Shown one piece after another: positions 25,456-33,529 of a stretch of 64,000 nt of DNA. Numbering within the stretch: position 1 is the first letter of the stretch; the number at the start of each line of letters is the position of its first letter. Made by a program: the position numbers and the translations under genes. The notes beneath the pieces are model-generated. The model was not told where the DNA came from. It saw nothing but the letters and a program-made list of their open reading frames with translations, and searched no databases. The stretch covers positions 1-64,000 of the forward strand of contig JAUNGB010000014.1 in assembly GCA_030524715.1 (NCBI GenBank), in the 5' to 3' direction. Source of the DNA: Eubacteriales bacterium. Lineage in GTDB: Bacteria; Bacillota; Clostridia; Lachnospirales; Lachnospiraceae.

Positions 25456-25710
25456 TCAGGCACGCTCCCGCTCATCTGCCTCGTAAACGATCCTGCGGCT
25501 GATAACGCCGATTTCCTCCAACGCGTTTACCATCCGGTAAACCGTAGCGATTCCGATATTTTCATCCTGTCTGGAGGCCTGATAGAAAATTTCCTTACAA
25601 CTGGAGCAGCGGTTTTCCAGAATAATATCCAGAAGCTCCATTCTCTGTTTTGTGATCCTGCAGCCATTTGCCCGCAGCTTTTCGATGATCTGTTCTTTTT
25701 GCTTTTCCAC
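25456..25710 (-). CDS. Short Fur-family repressor (DNA-binding domain only)
   Basis: 84 residues from the GTG at 25710 (AGGAGG 8 nt upstream). It carries the complete Fur winged helix (NGCRITKQRMELLDIILENR, a cysteine pair SSCKEIFY, GIATVYRMVNALEEIGVISR). It stops after about ERERA, so the C-terminal dimerisation and metal-binding domain (about 50 residues) is missing. Either it is a naturally minimal family member or a truncated Fur. It is transcribed divergently from the DtxR gene and precedes the metal ATPase operon. Confidence 0.75.
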   Translation of the reverse strand: MEKQKEQIIEKLRANGCRITKQRMELLDIILENRCSSCKEIFYQASRQDENIGIATVYRMVNALEEIGVISRRIVYEADERERA

Positions 25711-25771
25711 TTCTGTCGCCTCCTGTGTGGGAGATGCCGGAATCCCGGACACTCTTTCCTATGTATCTGGT

Positions 25772-25840
25772 AAAGCGGATATTCGCATTCCGCTTTGCTA
25801 TATGCTCATGAATGCAGGCCGCTGCGCGGCTTGTCAGACA
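25772..25840 (-). repeat. Dispersed leader repeat, copy B
   Basis: On the minus strand: TGTCTGACAAGCCGC at the start, a GCGGCCTGCATTCATGAGC centre, and a closing stem AAAGCGGAAT/ATCCGCTTT. It lies in the 5' leader of the Fur-like gene, just downstream of its promoter. Confidence 0.7.
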
Positions 25841-25851
25841 TATTTCTTTAG

Positions 25852-25883
25852 GTTAGTATACGCTAACTTTTGTTGGCAGTCAA
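25852..25883 (-). promoter_or_regulatory. Fur-like gene promoter with DtxR-type operator
   Basis: Minus strand -35 TTGACT (25883-25878), 17-bp spacer, -10 TATACT (25860-25855). The palindrome GTTAG-N6-CTAAC (25852-25867) covers the -10 box. This resembles operators of DtxR/MntR/IdeR regulators in position and symmetry. Confidence 0.65.
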
Positions 25884-25918
25884 GAACAAAATTGATTACT
25901 TTTTATCAACAACTCCGT

Positions 25919-25951
25919 TTGATGTTCGCAGCAAAATGTGTTATACTAACC
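25919..25951 (+). promoter_or_regulatory. dtxR promoter with operator-like half site
   Basis: Plus strand -35 TTGATG (25919-25924), 17-bp spacer, -10 TATACT (25942-25947). TATACTAACC over the -10 is the exact inverse of GGTTAGTATA at 25851-25860, so both divergent promoters carry the same operator sequence. Confidence 0.65.
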
Positions 25952-25982
25952 TTATCTATATGAAATACAGTGAGGTGAAGAA

Positions 25983-26345
25983 ATGATGCATTCCAATGAA
26001 TCGGCCGAAAACTATCTGGAAACCATCCTGATCTTAGGCCAAAAGCATCCGGTGGTCCGCTCCGTTGACATTGCGACAGAGCTTGATTTTAAGAAGCCAA
26101 GCGTCAGCGTAGCAATGAAGAAGCTGCGTCAGAACGGCCATATCGTCGTATCTCCGGAGGGCTATATCACTCTGACGGAATCAGGACGGGAGATTGCAGA
26201 GAGAATTTACGAACGTCATACTCTGCTGTCCGACTGGCTCACAAGACTTGGGGTAGATCCTAAGGTCGCCGTGGAGGATGCGTGCCGGATCGAGCATGTT
26301 ATCAGTGCAGAAAGTTTTGAGGCAATTAAGAAGCACATTAATTGA
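25983..26345 (+). CDS. DtxR/MntR-family metal-dependent repressor
   Basis: 120 residues. The N-terminal winged helix (ESAENYLETILILGQKHPVV, then KPSVSVAMKKLRQNG) and the metal-binding helix region (RHTLLSDWLTRLGVDPKVAV, EDACRIEHV) are typical of the DtxR/MntR family. It has no SH3/FeoA-like C-terminal domain, so it is MntR-sized. Glutamate and histidine ligands (EDACRIEH) are present. It probably senses Mn or Fe and represses itself and the divergent Fur-like/ATPase locus, judged by shared operator strings. GAGGTG precedes the ATG. Confidence 0.9.
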   Translation: MMHSNESAENYLETILILGQKHPVVRSVDIATELDFKKPSVSVAMKKLRQNGHIVVSPEGYITLTESGREIAERIYERHTLLSDWLTRLGVDPKVAVEDACRIEHVISAESFEAIKKHIN

Positions 26346-26346
26346 C

Positions 26347-26398
26347 AAAAAAGTCTCTTGCTGCAGCCATGCTGCTGCATACGGGAGACTTTTCTTTG
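26347..26398 (+). terminator. Terminator after the DtxR gene
   Basis: AAAAGTCTC and GAGACTTTT, with an inner GCTGCAGC/GCTGC pairing, then TTTCTTTG. It separates the regulator from the DUF1538 gene. Confidence 0.8.
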
Positions 26399-26486
26399 TA
26401 TATCAGGAAAGCGCTCCATTTTGTTCTGAAGTGTACAATACTGAACTTTCCTAATATACAAAAAGCGCTTTGCGCAAGATATAATT

Positions 26487-28028
26487 ATGGAGGTGAAAGC
26501 TATTTATACGAAGAAACTAAAAGAAAAGTTTCGTGAGGCGCTGGAGGCCGTGCTGCCGATCCTGGGGATCGTGCTGGTTTTGTGCTTTACTATCGCGCCT
26601 ATTTCTCCCAGCATTCTGCTCTGCTTTCTACTGGGAGCGGTACTTCTGATTACCGGTATGATGTTTTTTACTTTGGGGGCAGAATTGTCTATGACGCCTA
26701 TGGGCGAACGTGTGGGTACCTGTATGACAAGGAGCAGGAAGCTCAGCGTTATTATCGGCCTGTCTTTTTTACTTGGTTTTATCATTACGATCTCCGAACC
26801 GGATCTGCAGGTCCTGGCTCAGCAGGTTCCGTCCATTCCTAATATGGTGCTGATCCTTGCCGTCGCCTGCGGAGTAGGTATTTTTCTGGTCATTGCGCTT
26901 TTGCGTATGCTGTTCGGAATATCTCTTAATCACTTACTGATCGTATTCTATCTTTTGGTATTTGTATTGTCATATTTTGTGCCGGATAGCTTTTTGAGCG
27001 TGGCGTTCGACTCAGGGGGCGTGACAACGGGACCGATGACCGTACCGTTTATCATGGCTCTGGGCGTTGGTGTTTCATCGGTCAGAAGCGACCGTCATGC
27101 GGCGGACGACAGCTTTGGCCTTGTCTCACTCTGTTCAGTGGGACCGATCATTGCCGTTTTGATCTTAGGGATGATCTATCACCCGGAATCCGGCGCTTAT
27201 GTTCCGCCTGTTATTCCTGATGTTCAGGATTCCGTAGAACTCTGGACTCTGTTCCGCGTGGGCTTTCCTACATATATAAAAGAGATGGCAGTTTCTCTTC
27301 TGCCGATCGCGGCATTTTTTGCAGTATTTCAGATTGCGGTTCTGAAGCTTTCCAAAAGAAAGCTGGTTAAAATTTTAATAGGTCTTGTTTATACTTATAT
27401 TGGCCTTGTCCTGTTTCTGACAGGAGTAAACGTGGGATTTATGCCTGCCGGAAATTATCTGGGACAGGTGATCGCACAGCTTGATTATTCATGGATCATT
27501 ATTCCGATCGCCATGGTGATCGGGTTCTTCATAGTACGCGCAGAGCCTGCCGTCTACGTTCTGAACCGTCAGGTTGAAGAGATTACGGACGGCGCGATTT
27601 CAGCAAGGACAATGGGAACCGGCCTTTCCATCGGCGTTGCCGTTTCCCTTGGAATTGCCATGATCCGTGTCATGACCGGAATTTCAATTATGTGGTTTGT
27701 GATTCCGGGATATGTCATCGCTCTTGGTATTTCATTTTTTGTACCGAAGATCTATACGGCCATCGCATTTGACTCCGGCGGGGTTGCGTCCGGACCGATG
27801 ACGGCGGCGTTTCTGCTCCCGTTTGCCCAGGGAGCCTGTATGGCATTCGGCGGGAACATTGTTACGGACGCATTTGGAGTGATCGCAATGGTAGCCATGA
27901 CGCCGCCGATCACCATTCAGGTACTTGGCCTTGTTTCCAGAATGGGCAGGAAGGAAGAACTGGCGCCGGAGCCGGATTATGTTCTGGAATTTGACCGGCT
28001 CGAAGACGACGCGATCATCGAACTTTAA
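26487..28028 (+). CDS. DUF1538 polytopic membrane protein (predicted transporter)
   Basis: 513 residues with about twelve membrane segments in two homologous halves. Each half carries the signature AFDSGGVTTGPMTVPF (about 170) or AFDSGGVASGPMTAAF (about 430), marking an internal duplication of the DUF1538 unit. Such symmetric repeats are usual in secondary transporters; no substrate is known. The next gene is a PII-like protein, suggesting ligand- or nucleotide-dependent gating. The start is doubtful: a TATAAT box lies directly before the ATG at 26487, and the only ribosome site (GGAGGTG) is just inside the frame. Confidence 0.85.
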   Translation: MEVKAIYTKKLKEKFREALEAVLPILGIVLVLCFTIAPISPSILLCFLLGAVLLITGMMFFTLGAELSMTPMGERVGTCMTRSRKLSVIIGLSFLLGFIITISEPDLQVLAQQVPSIPNMVLILAVACGVGIFLVIALLRMLFGISLNHLLIVFYLLVFVLSYFVPDSFLSVAFDSGGVTTGPMTVPFIMALGVGVSSVRSDRHAADDSFGLVSLCSVGPIIAVLILGMIYHPESGAYVPPVIPDVQDSVELWTLFRVGFPTYIKEMAVSLLPIAAFFAVFQIAVLKLSKRKLVKILIGLVYTYIGLVLFLTGVNVGFMPAGNYLGQVIAQLDYSWIIIPIAMVIGFFIVRAEPAVYVLNRQVEEITDGAISARTMGTGLSIGVAVSLGIAMIRVMTGISIMWFVIPGYVIALGISFFVPKIYTAIAFDSGGVASGPMTAAFLLPFAQGACMAFGGNIVTDAFGVIAMVAMTPPITIQVLGLVSRMGRKEELAPEPDYVLEFDRLEDDAIIEL

Positions 28029-28090
28029 ACACATTCCAAAACGGTCATTGGTGTGCCGGATTAGAAGAAGTATTTAGGAAAGGATTTATA

Positions 28091-28783
28091 ATGAGTGAAC
28101 TTTTTATGATGACCTCGATTCTTGACAGGCATAAGGCAAAGAAGTTTATGGCTTTTTATCAGGAATATGGGGTTCATGTGATGCTTCATACGCTGGGGCG
28201 GGGAACCGCCGCCAGCGAAATGCTGGATTATTTTGGACTGGAGGCAGTTGAGAAGATTTTAATGATCTCAGTGGTAACCCGGGAGGTATGGAAAGAGGTA
28301 AAACGGGGACTGCAGGAAAAAATGCAGATCGACGTTCCGGGAACAGGAATTGCTTTTATTGTACCGCTAAGCAGTATCGGCGGGAAAAAGCAGCTTCAGT
28401 TTTTGACGGAACACCAGAAGTTTGTGAAAGGGGAGGAAACAGTTTTGAAGGATACGAAGCATGAACTGTTGGTAGTGATCGCCAATCAGGGATATACGGA
28501 TCTGATCATGGATGCGGCACGGAAGGCAAAGGCCGGAGGCGGCACAGTGATCCACGCAAAAGGCACCGGGATGACCGGCGCTGAGAAATTCTTGGGAGTT
28601 TCTTTGGCAGAAGAAAAAGAAATCGTATTTATTGTTGTGAAGCGTGAAGACAAAAACAACATCATGAGGGCGATCATGGACTATGCGGGACTTGAAAGCA
28701 AAGCAAAGTCCATCGTGTTCTCTCTCCCGGTAACAAGCACGGCCGGTATGAGACTGATGGAACCCGCTGAAAACGAAGAGTGA
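28091..28783 (+). CDS. Tandem PII-like (P-II family) regulator
   Basis: 230 residues, two PII-like modules: about 1-105 (SELFMMTSILDRHKAKKFMA, later DVPGTGIAFIVPLSSIGG) and about 120-225 (HELLVVIANQGYTDLIMDAA, then GGGTVIHAKGTGM). The second has the glycine-rich loop common in PII-like proteins. GlnK-type uridylylation tyrosine context is absent. It lies 62 nt after DUF1538 and is predicted to bind the transporter from the cytoplasm, as SbtB or GlnK do with their partners. AGGAAAGG precedes the ATG. Confidence 0.85.
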   Translation: MSELFMMTSILDRHKAKKFMAFYQEYGVHVMLHTLGRGTAASEMLDYFGLEAVEKILMISVVTREVWKEVKRGLQEKMQIDVPGTGIAFIVPLSSIGGKKQLQFLTEHQKFVKGEETVLKDTKHELLVVIANQGYTDLIMDAARKAKAGGGTVIHAKGTGMTGAEKFLGVSLAEEKEIVFIVVKREDKNNIMRAIMDYAGLESKAKSIVFSLPVTSTAGMRLMEPAENEE

Positions 28784-28790
28784 CGCTCCA

Positions 28791-29014
28791 CCAATATAGA
28801 GCCCCCGGCGGGACGCCTGGTTTGCATGCGGTTTCGGAGCCTAAGACCCTCTAACCTCCCCCGAATTTGCTAAATTCGTTCCCCAAAATCCTGAACTCGC
28901 TTCGCTCAAACAGCAGGATTTTGGGGAACAACGCAAATTAGGGCGAGCTAAGAGGGTCTAAGACTCCTGCAAAGGCATTGCAAACCAGGCGTCCCGCCGG
29001 GGGCTCCATATTGG
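28791..29014 (+). repeat. Long structured hairpin element E1 in the 3' region of the PII-like gene
   Basis: A 224-nt self-complementary unit. The outer stem 28801-28826 pairs perfectly with 28979-29004 (26 bp) and is extended outward by CCAATAT/ATATTGG. Inner stems are AGACCCTCT/AGAGGGTCT (28844/28951), AATTTGC/GCAAATT and a 15-bp stem TTCCCCAAAATCCTG (28879-28893) with 28914-28928. Conserved unpaired strings GCGGTTTCGGAGCC and GACTCCTGCAAAGG recur in E2. It begins 8 nt after the stop codon. Confidence 0.85.
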
Positions 29015-29163
29015 TTCCGCTGGGGATGGTGAAGACGGAAGGTGGTAGACGAAAATGGACGTTTACGGCAATAGTATGGTGCAAACAGTAACGGAAGCTA
29101 TATGGAAACGCATTGTGTGGGTATTTGCGGCAGCGACTGCTCTCTCCTATCTTGAGCAAGCAG

Positions 29164-29480
29164 CGGTGGGTATTGTGATCTGCAGCGGCTGGGAGAGACA
29201 GCAGGAGAAAGGGCGCTGGTTTCATTCGCCTTTGCAGGAGTCTTAGAAATACTTAGCGCGCTGAAATTTGTGTTGTGAACAAAAATCCTGCTGTCTGAAC
29301 CCGGGTGTGGGAACAGACAACAGGAATGAATATCAGGAAACACCCGGGTGAGTTCAGGATTTTTGAGAACGGGTTTAACAAATTTCGGCGCGGTTAGTGT
29401 TTCTTAGGCTCCGAAACCGCGAATGAAACCAGCGTCCTTTCTCCTGCGTCCGTCCATCCAACAACGATCACAACCTACCG
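29164..29480 (-). repeat. Long structured hairpin element E2 in the 3' region of hisIE
   Basis: Homologous to E1 but inverted, so both read the same way relative to their upstream gene. A 29-bp arm at 29201-29229 pairs with 29419-29447 with one mismatch. Inner stems include CAAAAATCCTG/CAGGATTTTTG and CCCGGGTG/CACCCGGG. An outermost arm (CGGTGGGT..TTGTGATC with GATCACAACCTACCG) reaches into the hisIE stop codon. The stems differ from E1 yet remain paired. Confidence 0.85.
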
Positions 29481-30758
29481 TCTTGCCAACTCTCTTGTTA
29501 TATCTTCCCAGGTGACTCCTTTTTCGGCCATAAGCACCATCACATGATACAGAAAATCCGATATTTCATATTTAATTTCTTCTTTATCAGGATTCTTGGC
29601 GGCGATCACAATCTCCGTGCACTCCTCCCCCACCTTTTTCAGGATTTTATCAATCCCCTTATCAAAAAGATAGTTGGTATAGGAACCCTCCTTGGGATGC
29701 TCCCTGCGATCCAGTATCACATCATAGACATCCTGGAACACACGCAAAGGATTGGTATCGTCGTACTCTTTTTTCATGAGAGGCTTGAAGAAACAGGTAC
29801 GGTTTCCCGTATGGCAGGCAGCGCCCACCTGGGCGACCTTGGCCAGGATCGTATCGTTATCGCAGTCCAGGGTCAGGGATTTCACATACTGAACATGCCC
29901 GGAGGTTAAACCCTTTGTCCACAGTTCCCTGCGGCTGCGGCTCCAATAAGTCATTTTACCGCTCTTTAAGGTCATATGGAAGGCTTCTTCGTTCATATAA
30001 GCCACCATAAGGACCTCGTCCGTCTTATAATCCTGGACGACCACCGGGATCAGCCCGTCGCTGTTCAGCTTAAATTCCGACCAGGCAATACTGCTTTCAA
30101 AGGTGTTGACAGAAATCCCCCGGTCTTTGCACTTATCTTTAAAGTCAAGAAGCCTGGCGGCCGTAGAGCTTACATAGGAACCGCTTAAGCCCCCTACAGC
30201 CTTGCTTCCCAGTAACTCCAGAAGTACGTTTTCACGGCTTTCGTCCGTATGGAGGACCACCGGAATAGAAGATATTTCCGCAATGGAATCCTGAACCGTA
30301 TCAAGAGCCAGCACAGCGCCGGCATAAGACTCGATCAATTCTTTATTTTCGGTAAATTCTTCTATGGAAGAAATACTGACAACCATTTTTTCTTTTCCGA
30401 AACGGTTGGAGACCTCTTCCAGAAGCCGCACGTTGCCCGGCTTGGAAAAATTCAGGACTGTCCTGGCGCAGCCTGCATAGATCAGTTTTTTGATATCCTC
30501 CATACGCTTGATGTTTCCTGCGGCAATGACCGGAATTTCAGAAGCCGCGCAGATATCCTTGATTTTTGCAATAGCCCTTTCGTGAGCCTGATCCTCTGAG
30601 GAAAAGTCAAAGACAAGAAGCTCGTCCGCTCCGTTGTCACTGTAGAATTTTGCAAGTTCTTCCACATCTCCGTTTCCGAAGAGATTTCTCTGCCCGAAGC
30701 CCGTAACCGCCTTTTCAGACTGCAGGTACAGACAGGGAATGATCAATTTATTTGCCAT
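29475..30758 (-). CDS. hisIE: HisIE bifunctional enzyme with N-terminal degenerate HisA/HisF-like barrel
   Basis: 427 residues. About 1-220 resemble a HisF/HisA TIM barrel ([20 protein letters not shown]) but the catalytic aspartate of IPCLD is tyrosine and the second is lost, so this part is probably not a cyclase. About 230-330 are HisI, phosphoribosyl-AMP cyclohydrolase ([35 protein letters not shown]). About 335-427 are HisE, phosphoribosyl-ATP pyrophosphohydrolase ([16 protein letters not shown]). Together the latter two do steps 2 and 3 of histidine synthesis. It is the last gene of the his operon. Confidence 0.92.
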   Translation of the reverse strand: MANKLIIPCLYLQSEKAVTGFGQRNLFGNGDVEELAKFYSDNGADELLVFDFSSEDQAHERAIAKIKDICAASEIPVIAAGNIKRMEDIKKLIYAGCARTVLNFSKPGNVRLLEEVSNRFGKEKMVVSISSIEEFTENKELIESYAGAVLALDTVQDSIAEISSIPVVLHTDESRENVLLELLGSKAVGGLSGSYVSSTAARLLDFKDKCKDRGISVNTFESSIAWSEFKLNSDGLIPVVVQDYKTDEVLMVAYMNEEAFHMTLKSGKMTYWSRSRRELWTKGLTSGHVQYVKSLTLDCDNDTILAKVAQVGAACHTGNRTCFFKPLMKKEYDDTNPLRVFQDVYDVILDRREHPKEGSYTNYLFDKGIDKILKKVGEECTEIVIAAKNPDKEEIKYEISDFLYHVMVLMAEKGVTWEDITRELARR

Positions 30759-30795
30759 AGTTTTTATCTCCTTTTTCTTATGCAGGACTTATTTA

Positions 30796-31410
30796 TTATC
30801 CCAGACTTCCCTTAGTGGAGAGCACGTCTGTGATTCTCGGGTCGTAGGATACGGCTTCATCCAACGCCTTTGCGAAGCTCTTGAACATAGCTTCCGCGAT
30901 ATGGTGATCGTTCCCGGGGGCGGCTCCGTCCCCGCCGTTTCCGGAAAGAACCCTGATATGAAGGTTCATTCCGCAGGTATAGGAAATGGCATAAAAAAAC
31001 TCCTTTACCATTTGCGTGGACATGTTACCGATCTTTTCACTGGTAAATCCGGCATCCCATGCAAAATACGGCCTTCCTGACAGGTCGACCGCGCAGAGCA
31101 CCAGGGTTTCGTCCATAGGGAGGATGCAGCTTCCGAAACGGCGGATTCCCTTCTTATCTCCCACAGCCTCCTTAATGGCGGTACCAAGGACGATCCCCGT
31201 ATCTTCGATGGTGTGATGGTCGTCCACCTGCAGATCGCCGTGAACACGGACGCACAAGTCAAAGAACCCGTGGCGTGTAAAGCCGTCCAGCATATGGTCA
31301 AAAAATCCCACTCCCGTTTCGATATCGGAGTATCCCTTCCCGTCCAGATTCAGCTTTAATTTAATCTCCGTTTCCTTTGTGTTTCTTTCAACAGACGCTT
31401 CTCTTGCCAT
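30796..31410 (-). CDS. hisB: Imidazoleglycerol-phosphate dehydratase
   Basis: 204 residues, monofunctional HisB. Metal-binding motifs are clear: GVGFFDHMLDGFTRHGFFDL, DDHHTIEDTG and the late GNDHHIAEAMFKSFAKAL. It dehydrates imidazoleglycerol phosphate to imidazole-acetol phosphate (step 6). It lacks the phosphatase domain of the enterobacterial enzyme, as usual in Firmicutes. It lies 11 nt after hisD; GGAGAG precedes the ATG. Confidence 0.95.
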   Translation of the reverse strand: MAREASVERNTKETEIKLKLNLDGKGYSDIETGVGFFDHMLDGFTRHGFFDLCVRVHGDLQVDDHHTIEDTGIVLGTAIKEAVGDKKGIRRFGSCILPMDETLVLCAVDLSGRPYFAWDAGFTSEKIGNMSTQMVKEFFYAISYTCGMNLHIRVLSGNGGDGAAPGNDHHIAEAMFKSFAKALDEAVSYDPRITDVLSTKGSLG

Positions 31411-31421
31411 AGTGTACTCTC

Positions 31422-32732
31422 CTATTTCTCTTCTTCCTCTTCATTTTCAAAACGCACGGCAATGGAGTTTGCATGTGCGGTCAATTGCTCGGATGCGGCA
31501 AACTGTTCGATATCCTTATGGATCGCCTGTAATGCTTCTCTGGAATAATAAACAAGGCTGGACTTTTTCACAAAATCGTCCACGGACAGCGGAGAGAAGA
31601 ATTTGGCGGTTCCGTTGGTAGGAAGGACATGGTTGGGACCTGCGAAATAGTCGCCAAGGGGCTCGGAGCTGTACTCCCCAATAAAGATCGCCCCTGCATT
31701 GCGGACCTTCATCATGACCTCAAAGGGATTTTTGGTCACGATCTCCATGTGCTCGGAGGCAATGGCATTGGCAGCCTCGATGGCCTCGTCCATATTTTCC
31801 GCAAGGAGAATGTAGCCGAAGTTATCCAGAGATTTTTGGATGATCTCCTTACGGGAAAGAACCTCCACGAAGCCCTTCACCTGGGCGTCCACCTGGGCAG
31901 CGAGTTCTCTGCTGGTAGTGATCAGGATGGCGGAAGCAAGCTCGTCGTGCTCTGCCTGGGAAAGCAGGTCGGCGGCCACGAAACGCGGGTTGGCCGTCTC
32001 GTCCGCCAGCACAAGGATTTCACTTGGACCTGCAATGGAGTCGATGCTCACATAGCCGTACACGGCTTTTTTGGCAAGGGCCACAAAAATGTTTCCCGGA
32101 CCGACGATCTTGTCTACCTTTGGAATGCTATCGGTGCCGTATGCAAGGGCGCCGATGGCCTGTGCGCCGCCCACCTTGTAAATTTCATCAGCGCCGGCCT
32201 CTTTTGCGGCGACTAAGGTTGTGGGGCATACCTTCCCATCCTTTCCGGGAGGGGTGGTCATTACGATCTGGTCTACTCCTGCCACCTTTGCCGGTACGAT
32301 GTTCATCAGAACAGAGGACGGATAAACGGCCTTGCCGCCTGGTACATAGACGCCGACTCTTTCAAGAGGGGTGATCTTCTGGCCGAGCATGGTGCCGTTG
32401 GTTCCACTGGTGAACCAACTGTTCTGCTTCTGCTTCTCATGGAAGGTCCGGATGTTGACGAGAGCCTTGCGGATCACGTCAATAAGGGCAGGGTCTACAC
32501 TGGCGTAGGCTTCCTGAATTTCCTCTTCCGTAACACGGATGGTATCCGGCGTGATCTCCACCTTGTCAAATTCTCTGGTATATGAAAAAAGCGCTGCGTC
32601 CCCTTCTGCCTTGACTCTGGCAAGAATGTCGGCTACTGCCGACTCAAATTTGCCGTAGTTGTTGGGGCTTCTTTTCAGAAGATTTTCCAGAATGTCTTTT
32701 GTGCTTTCTTTTGTAAGCGTAATCGTACGCAT
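31422..32732 (-). CDS. hisD: Histidinol dehydrogenase
   Basis: 436 residues, full length. Motifs: [32 protein letters not shown], and [18 protein letters not shown], where the histidine and glutamate bind zinc and act in catalysis. It oxidises histidinol to histidine in the last two steps. hisG precedes it with a gap of 156 nt in which I see no gene or clear structure. Confidence 0.96.
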   Translation of the reverse strand: MRTITLTKESTKDILENLLKRSPNNYGKFESAVADILARVKAEGDAALFSYTREFDKVEITPDTIRVTEEEIQEAYASVDPALIDVIRKALVNIRTFHEKQKQNSWFTSGTNGTMLGQKITPLERVGVYVPGGKAVYPSSVLMNIVPAKVAGVDQIVMTTPPGKDGKVCPTTLVAAKEAGADEIYKVGGAQAIGALAYGTDSIPKVDKIVGPGNIFVALAKKAVYGYVSIDSIAGPSEILVLADETANPRFVAADLLSQAEHDELASAILITTSRELAAQVDAQVKGFVEVLSRKEIIQKSLDNFGYILLAENMDEAIEAANAIASEHMEIVTKNPFEVMMKVRNAGAIFIGEYSSEPLGDYFAGPNHVLPTNGTAKFFSPLSVDDFVKKSSLVYYSREALQAIHKDIEQFAASEQLTAHANSIAVRFENEEEEEK

Positions 32733-32888
32733 GATTATTCCAGTCCTTTCTTATTATTTTACGGTACTTATTACTTCAAGATTAGTGCAACGATGTACTG
32801 GTCATATATGGGTATTTTGTGTATGGCGACCTTCAAGATTCGCGGGCGAGTCCTGATGCGGGCGTTATGACTGTATTCATCCGGGGAT

Positions 32889-33524
32889 TTATAAAACGCC
32901 GCGCAGGTCATGAATAAGCCTGCGGATGCGCTCATCCTCCATTTTCATGCTCACCTGGTTTACTACCATGCGGGCAGATAAAGGGCACACCTCTTCCAGT
33001 ACCTTCAGGCCGTTTTCCTTTAAGGTGCTTCCTGTTTCCACAATGTCCACGATCACCTCGGAAAGTCCTACAATGGGAGCAAGCTCAATGGAGCCGTTTA
33101 ACTTGATGATCTCTACTGTCTGGTGTTTTTTATTATAGAAGTAATCCTTGGCGATATTCGGATATTTGGTCGCCACCCGGATAAGCTGATTATTATGAAG
33201 TACTTCCCTGGCGCTTTCCGGCCCGCATACGCACATACGGCAGGCGCCGAAGCCAAGATCCATGACTTCATAAAGCTTCCTGCCCTCTTCCAGGATCGTG
33301 TCTTTTCCGACTACTCCGATATCGGCGGCACCGTACTCCACATAGGTGGGAACATCCGGGCCTTTGGCAAGGAAAAATTTCAATTTTAAGTCTTCATTTA
33401 CAAAGATCAGCTTCCGGGAATTTTTGTCCCGCATTTCTTCGCAGGTGATGCCGATTTTTTCGAACATGTCCAGCGTTTTATTGGCAAGCCTGCCTTTGGT
33501 TAATGCAAATGTCAGATATCTCAT
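32889..33524 (-). CDS. hisG: ATP phosphoribosyltransferase catalytic subunit, short form
   Basis: 211 residues: the short HisG form without the C-terminal histidine-feedback domain, which therefore needs HisZ. Motifs: [35 protein letters not shown], and the PRPP loop region [18 protein letters not shown]. First committed step of histidine synthesis. The hisZ stop codon lies within the hisG ribosome-site region (5 nt gap), consistent with coupled expression of the two subunits. Confidence 0.95.
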   Translation of the reverse strand: MRYLTFALTKGRLANKTLDMFEKIGITCEEMRDKNSRKLIFVNEDLKLKFFLAKGPDVPTYVEYGAADIGVVGKDTILEEGRKLYEVMDLGFGACRMCVCGPESAREVLHNNQLIRVATKYPNIAKDYFYNKKHQTVEIIKLNGSIELAPIVGLSEVIVDIVETGSTLKENGLKVLEEVCPLSARMVVNQVSMKMEDERIRRLIHDLRGVL

Positions 33525-33529
33525 GTTTT

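Noticed and set aside
29055..29246. Plus-strand reading frame between the two giant hairpins
   Set aside because: It runs into the E2 stem and its codons follow the repeat structure; no ribosome site and no recognisable protein.
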